A DNA stretch of 64,000 bases from Melampsora larici-populina 98AG31 (Eukaryota > Basidiomycota > Pucciniomycetes > Pucciniales > Melampsoraceae), in NCBI RefSeq assembly GCF_000204055.1, contig NW_006768767.1:2234621-2298620 (forward strand), given 5' to 3'. A program made the position numbers and the translations under genes. The notes below the pieces were generated by a model, which saw only the letters and a program-made list of their open reading frames with translations, did not search any database and had not been told where the DNA came from. Position 1 is the stretch's first letter; every line of letters starts with the position of its first letter. Below are positions 58,869 through 64,000 of the stretch, one piece after another.

Positions 58869-61800
58869 CACCCGAAATCGAACCCCAAACCTACCACCTC
58901 AAACACCTGATACAGAGTTTCTAGAAGAAACCTTTTCCCAAGATTCAATTCCACAGGACAAAGACCCTAATTTTCAAAAATTTTCATTATTTCATTTTAA
59001 CTGTCAGAAATCACTAACCACCACCCTTGAAGCGCTCACCATGACCCAGTTCACCATCTTAGCTTTACAGGAACCATGGTTCAACACCCACAGTCTAGCA
59101 TTCCCACACCATGAAGCATGGAACACCATCTCAGCATACGATTACCACCCGAAATCCCGGGAGGAAAGACCCAGGGTTGTCCTCTACATCTCAAAACGAA
59201 TCCACCGCTCCCAAATAACCATTCTACCCAGCCTATCCGACATCATCCTAGGAGTCGACATCAAAAACCCAACGACGCATACTCCTGCCATAAGAATAAT
59301 CACATGGTACAACCCACCTAACGCCGCCCGTGGATTAGTAACTTTAGAAAGCTGGCTAAGGATACACCACAATCGAAGAATACCAACCCTCATCTCATCA
59401 GACTCAAATCTTCACCATAAGACCTGGAACCCACCTACCTACCACCGAACAGACACGCAAGCAAAGAAACTCGTAGCCCTTCTCAGCTCCAAAGGATTCA
59501 AGTTATCCTCACCTAAAGGCGCGACCACAAGATTCTCCAGAGGCACCCAAGATACCACTATCGACCTCATATGGTCTAGCTGGAACCTCCTGGAAAAAGT
59601 CCTGACAAGTGTCGTAATAACAAATGGTATAGCATCTGATCACTTCCCAGTAACTATTTCCCTAAATCTACTTTTAACCCCCCCGGTTAAAACACACATC
59701 GCTATCAAACACACTGACCTGAACGTAGAAAGCTTCCATGAGAATATTCATAATCAACTCACAGCCCTCCCACGAGCATACCTGTCTAAGGACGAAATAG
59801 ACCAGGGCGCGGCCAAACTGGCGCAGATCATCCTCAAAGCGTCGCAGGACCAAGGTAAAAAGGTAAAAACTAACGTAAAGAAATACAAATGTTGGTGGAA
59901 TAAGGAGCTACTGAACCCGATTATCAAGAACCAAAACCGTGCCCGTAGATGGTGGAAACAGACGGAATCACCAGAAGCTCATAGATGCTACGAAGAGTGG
60001 CAGCAATACCTCAAACAACAAATCCTGAAAGCTAAAACTGAACACTGGAAAAGCTTCTTAGCAAACAGCACAGGTAACGATACATTCAGAGCTTATAAGT
60101 ATACCAAAGCCACTTCCTCGAGCAAAGTAGCCCCCCTCTTACGCCAAGACGGATCCACAGCCACTGACATACAGGAACAAGCTGATCTATTATTTAAAGG
60201 CACCTCCATAGCGCACCTGGAGGCAGATCTATCGGACATCCCACCCGGTTTTTTCACACGTAACGAGTCTCCCCCCTACACGTTCCCCACGCTCGAACCA
60301 CACGAGCTATCAAAAATCGTGGAGAAGACACCGAACAAAAAGGCAAGAGGAGGAGATAACGTCTCGAACGAACTCATAAAACTAGCCCTCCCAGCGATCA
60401 CGCCTGCAGTCTGTAAACTCTTCAACGCCTGCTTCCAACACGGTCACTTCCCAGTAGACTGGAGAACAGCGGTGACCATCATCATGCGAAAGGCAGGTAA
60501 AGACAATTACTCTGACCCAAACGCATACCGCCCAATTGCTCTATTGAGCTGTCTAGGTAAGATCTTCAAGAAAATCATCACAAGCCGCATTACTTTCTGG
60601 GCGGAATCTTTCAACATCCTTTCTCCCAACCATATGGGAGGTAGAAAACAGCATAGCACCAAAGACGCCCTACTCATCCTTACATCCTGGATCAAAGAGA
60701 AATGGAGAAAGCAGGAATCCGTATCAGCACTCCTCTTAGATGTCAAATCAGCATACCCATCAGTACACAGCAAACGATTGGAACACATACTTCACAAACA
60801 CAACTGCCCACCTTATTTACTTCAAGTAGTCAAAGGCTTTCTAACTGACAGGTCCACTAACTTACGTATACAAGACTACCTCTCGGAAGATTTCCAAATT
60901 GAAGATGGCCTCCCCCAAGGATCACCCCTCTTGGTTATCCTATACATAATCTACAACTCAGAACTCCTCGGGAAAACACCCTCATCGCCAACCAAAGACA
61001 GCATTTCTATAGGCTTCATCGACGACGTAATATACCTGGTGGCCTCCAAAGATCTAGAGAACAATATGACCCTCCTAAAAAGTTATGCTGATAGCTCACT
61101 GGAGTGGGCGACAAGACACGGCGCAATCTTCGATAAGAAAAAAGCCCAACTGATTCATTTCACTAACAAACGTAACCCAGCTCTTCCCTCATTCCAGTTT
61201 GGAAACATCAGGATCCAACCAAAAAAGGAGGTAAAGTGGCTAGGCCTTTGGCTCGACCCAAAACTATCCTTCAACAGTCATCTAAACCATGTCAAGAAGA
61301 ATGGTGAATTCACTCTACACCAACTGAGGAGGTTAAACAAATGTTACTCCGGTTTGGCCACAAAAGAAATAATTATGCTAATCAAATCCGTCCTAATCCC
61401 CAAGGTACTGTATGGTAGTATAGCATGGCTGACCCAAAAAACTAGCAGTAAAGCAACTAAGATACTCGAATCAATCCAGAACAGCGCCAACCGCATAGCA
61501 ATTGGAGCTTTCAGAGGCACTTCAACAGAGATGATCAATCACGATTGTTACCAAGTACCTTTTACCTGGACAGCAGCAAAAAGACACCACAACTTCATCC
61601 TTAAGCGGTTGACAGCCCCACCCCATCACCCGTCAAGGACCTTCATCGCCCACGAATTAAATTTCCTTCCCAAAACCCACTTAGGCCCGGTACAGAACAT
61701 TCTGAAGTTTCAATCAGTCAAGCCACTAACCGTCGAAAACACGGAAACTATCTTCCCCCACCCGATCGCACCTTGGGTAGGACAAATAGGGGAAGTTTTC

Positions 61801-62805
61801 AACATGGAACTGATTAAAGAGGAAGCTACAAAAATTATCCCTCGACAAATCGAGGAAGAAGAACAAAATCGGAAAGCACTTGTTATCTTCACAGATGGGT
61901 CGGTTAAACAAGAGGGTGCTGGAGCGGCAGCTGTATCTGTAGATATCAGCAGCGCCCAAGCCGTAAATTACGCTAACAATTTTTCAAACCATGAGGCTGA
62001 ATTATTAGGGATCCTCCTAGCAGCTGAATTAGCAATCAAAGCCTGCAAGCCCCAACGAACACGCCCGAGAAACCTGGCCATATTCAGTGACAACCGAGGT
62101 GCAATAAGTCTAGAAAGTGATACGCCAAAACCAACCTCAGGTCAACACCTTCAGATACAAATACGCACGACACTAAAACGCCTACCGGAAAACATGGAAA
62201 TCCGATTTTACTGGACCCCAGGCCACCAAGGTGTTGAACTCAACGAACTAGCGGACGAACTGGCGGGAAAGACAGCTGATGAACAGATCAACCCTATGGA
62301 CCTACCAACCAGTTTAGGCAGCCTCAAAAAACGAACAAAAGAAACCTTTAATGTCAAAGACTACCCTTTCAAACCAGGTAACAAAGAGTATAAAACGAAA
62401 CCAAAAATAGTCGCGGAAAGCCTAGCAAGCCTTGAAAAAGGAAGCACAGCAGCCATCTTTCAACTCAGGGCAGGCTTTAGCCCACTCAATGCCCACCTCC
62501 ACAAAAGAAAACTAACCTCCAACTCACTCTGTGACACCTGTGGCATAGAGGAAAATACTCACCATTTTCTTTTATACTGTAGACGTTTCTCCAAATTACG
62601 AAAACAGATGCGAACCAAACTACGAGAAGAAAAGATCAAAGTCGACTGGAACAGCTCCATAAAACTTCTCGACACACCTAAGGCATTTCCTATCCTAGCA
62701 AATTTCATTCTAAAGACTAAACGTTTCACACATTTTCACTCCTACATACAGGACTCAGACCAAGGGAAACAGCCGCGAGTCGAAGGAGATAGTAACCGAA
62801 GATAG
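58858..62805 (+). CDS. LINE ORF2 polyprotein: endonuclease, reverse transcriptase, RNase H
   Basis: 1315 aa with no stop. An APE-like endonuclease covers about residues 40-270 (FNCQKSL, LALQEPWF, SSDSNLHHKTWNP, ASDHFPVTISL). The reverse transcriptase spans about 470-780, with NAYRPIALLSCLGKIFKK, DVKSAYPSV, GLPQGSPLLVILY and the catalytic FIDD in GFIDDVIYLV. RNase H covers about 1000-1140: FTDGSVKQEGAGAA (D), NHEAELLGILLAAELA (E), IFSDNRGAI (D) and TPGHQGVELNELADELAGKTA (D). A C-terminal zinc knuckle, CDTCGIEENTHHFLLYC, follows. All catalytic residues I can identify are present, so the protein could be functional. Confidence 0.92.
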   Translation: MSHNTRNRTPNLPPQTPDTEFLEETFSQDSIPQDKDPNFQKFSLFHFNCQKSLTTTLEALTMTQFTILALQEPWFNTHSLAFPHHEAWNTISAYDYHPKSREERPRVVLYISKRIHRSQITILPSLSDIILGVDIKNPTTHTPAIRIITWYNPPNAARGLVTLESWLRIHHNRRIPTLISSDSNLHHKTWNPPTYHRTDTQAKKLVALLSSKGFKLSSPKGATTRFSRGTQDTTIDLIWSSWNLLEKVLTSVVITNGIASDHFPVTISLNLLLTPPVKTHIAIKHTDLNVESFHENIHNQLTALPRAYLSKDEIDQGAAKLAQIILKASQDQGKKVKTNVKKYKCWWNKELLNPIIKNQNRARRWWKQTESPEAHRCYEEWQQYLKQQILKAKTEHWKSFLANSTGNDTFRAYKYTKATSSSKVAPLLRQDGSTATDIQEQADLLFKGTSIAHLEADLSDIPPGFFTRNESPPYTFPTLEPHELSKIVEKTPNKKARGGDNVSNELIKLALPAITPAVCKLFNACFQHGHFPVDWRTAVTIIMRKAGKDNYSDPNAYRPIALLSCLGKIFKKIITSRITFWAESFNILSPNHMGGRKQHSTKDALLILTSWIKEKWRKQESVSALLLDVKSAYPSVHSKRLEHILHKHNCPPYLLQVVKGFLTDRSTNLRIQDYLSEDFQIEDGLPQGSPLLVILYIIYNSELLGKTPSSPTKDSISIGFIDDVIYLVASKDLENNMTLLKSYADSSLEWATRHGAIFDKKKAQLIHFTNKRNPALPSFQFGNIRIQPKKEVKWLGLWLDPKLSFNSHLNHVKKNGEFTLHQLRRLNKCYSGLATKEIIMLIKSVLIPKVLYGSIAWLTQKTSSKATKILESIQNSANRIAIGAFRGTSTEMINHDCYQVPFTWTAAKRHHNFILKRLTAPPHHPSRTFIAHELNFLPKTHLGPVQNILKFQSVKPLTVENTETIFPHPIAPWVGQIGEVFNMELIKEEATKIIPRQIEEEEQNRKALVIFTDGSVKQEGAGAAAVSVDISSAQAVNYANNFSNHEAELLGILLAAELAIKACKPQRTRPRNLAIFSDNRGAISLESDTPKPTSGQHLQIQIRTTLKRLPENMEIRFYWTPGHQGVELNELADELAGKTADEQINPMDLPTSLGSLKKRTKETFNVKDYPFKPGNKEYKTKPKIVAESLASLEKGSTAAIFQLRAGFSPLNAHLHKRKLTSNSLCDTCGIEENTHHFLLYCRRFSKLRKQMRTKLREEKIKVDWNSSIKLLDTPKAFPILANFILKTKRFTHFHSYIQDSDQGKQPRVEGDSNRR

Positions 62806-62974
62806 TGTTTATGGTACTTCCTCAACAATATTCGTCATTTTCAGAACACAAAGTTCTAAGAAGCATCAAGCTACTAGCATGGAATTGCTCAATCCCCAAA
62901 AGGGTTTGTTCGTGGTAACACGCGAGGCAATATCCCCCCCCCAAAAAAAAAGGACCTTAAAACTCAACCGGTAA

Positions 62975-63285
62975 ACGCAAGAATCTCGGTACGGCTGTCA
63001 CTGGATTCCACGCTCACGCAACTCCTCTTCTCCCCCGTGACTCCGGTTGACGCTAGGATAGGGGGTTGAGGAGGGGATCTCAAACACCTGCTCAGCGCTG
63101 TGGCCGCCACAAGTAATCCTTCCCTTTCATAGCTCACACACAAACTTGCACGGATAAATCCAGAAACTCGGTACGACTGTCACTGTACTCCATGCTTTGG
63201 CAACTCCCCTTCTCCCCCGTGACTCCGGTTGACGCTAGGATAGGGGGTATCAAACATCTGCTCAGCTCTGTGGAGGTACCCACAA
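62975..63285 (+). repeat. Duplicated segment in the LINE 3' untranslated region
   Basis: Two copies of about 120 bp (near 62980-63105 and 63162-63285) share ctcggtacg(g/a)ctgtcactg and ccccgtgactccggttgacg, then ctaggataggggg and a ctgctcagc segment. It precedes the A-rich end. Sequence or structure in this repeat could be what the reverse transcriptase recognises. Confidence 0.8.
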
Positions 63286-63767
63286 GAAGTCTGAGACTAT
63301 ATGACTCTATACTTAAACTGAATTCCTAGCGGGCGTGCATTGCACAAAGGTTTTTATAGAGGTTCATCGCTTCCTTCGGGTGTGCTAAAAGCATAAAGAT
63401 GAATTTAAAAAAAAAAAAGACGAAAAAAAAAAAGTAGTAAACAAAACACTATCTACAGGCAAAAATCTTCTTCACTCGACTAGATGGCCGTCCTTCTCTT
63501 AGGCTAATTAGTCCTTGCAGTTGTAACATGTTTAGTTAGTGTCTTATGCAATACAGCGCCTGTGCACTTTAAAAAAAAAAAAAAAAAAAAATCTTGAATT
63601 TTTATTAGCTCTAAGGTCTTCTCGAACGTGTACAGTCAATTTCATAAAGGTTGAAATCGAGGCGTTTTCAAAATCGAGAGGTGGGCCGTGCGCCACCTGT
63701 GACAGGTATCAAAGATGCATGTAAAAATGATGATCTCAACAGCATAGCCAAGATGGATTCATAGAGA

Positions 63768-63858
63768 GCTTTGGCGCAGCTGGATGAATGCCTCGTAAAT
63801 GGGCTCAACCATACTGCACGGACGCACATTTTTGGGTTCGAGCCCCAGTTGTTTTTAT
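63768..63858 (+). tRNA. tRNA-like sequence (pseudogene or SINE head)
   Basis: A polymerase III A box (tggcgcagctgg, about 63771-63782) and B box (gggttcgagcccc, about 63834-63846) are correctly ordered, and the T arm folds (ttggg/cccag). The acceptor stem pairs poorly and no clean anticodon arm could be drawn. It resembles the start of an elongator tRNA-Met gene in its D arm, but is more likely a tRNA pseudogene or a tRNA-derived SINE. Confidence 0.4.
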
Positions 63859-64000
63859 AAGTCATTACACTTTTTAACATGTTTTTCCTGTTTGATTTGC
63901 TCATTGTGATCAACTAAAAGAACGGAGAAACTGCGCTGGTTTGGTTTGCTTGCATCTGCTGCCATTGTCGCTTCTGGACAAAAACAATGCCAAAAAAAGT

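Larger units (their letters stand above)
57541..63590 (+). mobile_element. Full-length non-LTR retrotransposon (LINE)
   Basis: The 12-bp sequence atcttgaatttt occurs at 57529-57540 and again at 63591-63602, directly after a run of 21 A, so it is a target-site duplication. Between them lie a 5' untranslated part of about 100 bp, ORF1 (57645-58868), ORF2 (58858-62805) and a 3' untranslated part with a duplicated segment. Both ORFs are open. RNase H in ORF2 and CCHC knuckles in ORF1 suggest the I/Tad-like group; the exact clade is not determined. This is the most likely active element in the window. Confidence 0.92.

Overview
This window reads as nuclear DNA of a TE-rich basidiomycete, most likely a rust fungus (Pucciniales). 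The reasons are genes with many short GT-AG introns, a rust-type F-box-like gene, candidate secreted proteins, and long stretches almost free of CpG, as expected where methylated cytosine decays. The species is not determined. Exons below were joined by hand from splice signals and reading frame; most resulting coding lengths divide exactly by three.

Layout. 1-8300: relic of a DIRS-type tyrosine-recombinase retrotransposon (reverse transcriptase tail, RNase H, recombinase), split by a 4.7-kb decayed hAT transposon. 8300-11212: gene-poor repeats. 11213-19315: an 8.1-kb element with 266/265-bp terminal inverted repeats (TIRs) differing at only two places and a near-perfect 9-bp target duplication. 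It carries two convergent genes, a DUF6589-like protein with one in-frame TGA and an intact RecQ-like helicase with an Asn/Tyr/His-rich tail. This is the best candidate for an undescribed system. 19316-27400: non-coding DNA holding small non-autonomous elements (hAT-like and TA-flanked types). 27431-32422: a compact host gene island with branched-chain 2-oxoacid dehydrogenase E1 alpha, an NTF2-like p15/NXT1 export factor, and a Siw14/Oca-like phosphatase. 33039-37703: a 4.5-kb PIF/Harbinger transposon nested inside a small inverted-repeat element. 37700-44040: CpG-starved DNA containing one intact 642-codon ORF with a possible signal peptide and EAR-like LxLxL motifs. 45306-48800: a small secreted protein gene and an F-box-like gene interrupted by one stop. 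49200-53300: small elements, a dead DIRS recombinase copy and BED-finger remnants. 53321-56547: a nearly intact hAT transposon. 57541-63590: an apparently full-length LINE with two open ORFs, poly(A) and target duplications. 63760-63850: a tRNA-like sequence.

Taken together, host functions are confined to the 27-32 kb island and the 42-49 kb genes; almost everything else is mobile DNA of several ages. Age shows in CpG loss and in recurrent TGA codons at probable former CGA arginine codons, while the LINE, the 8.1-kb element and the second hAT look young.
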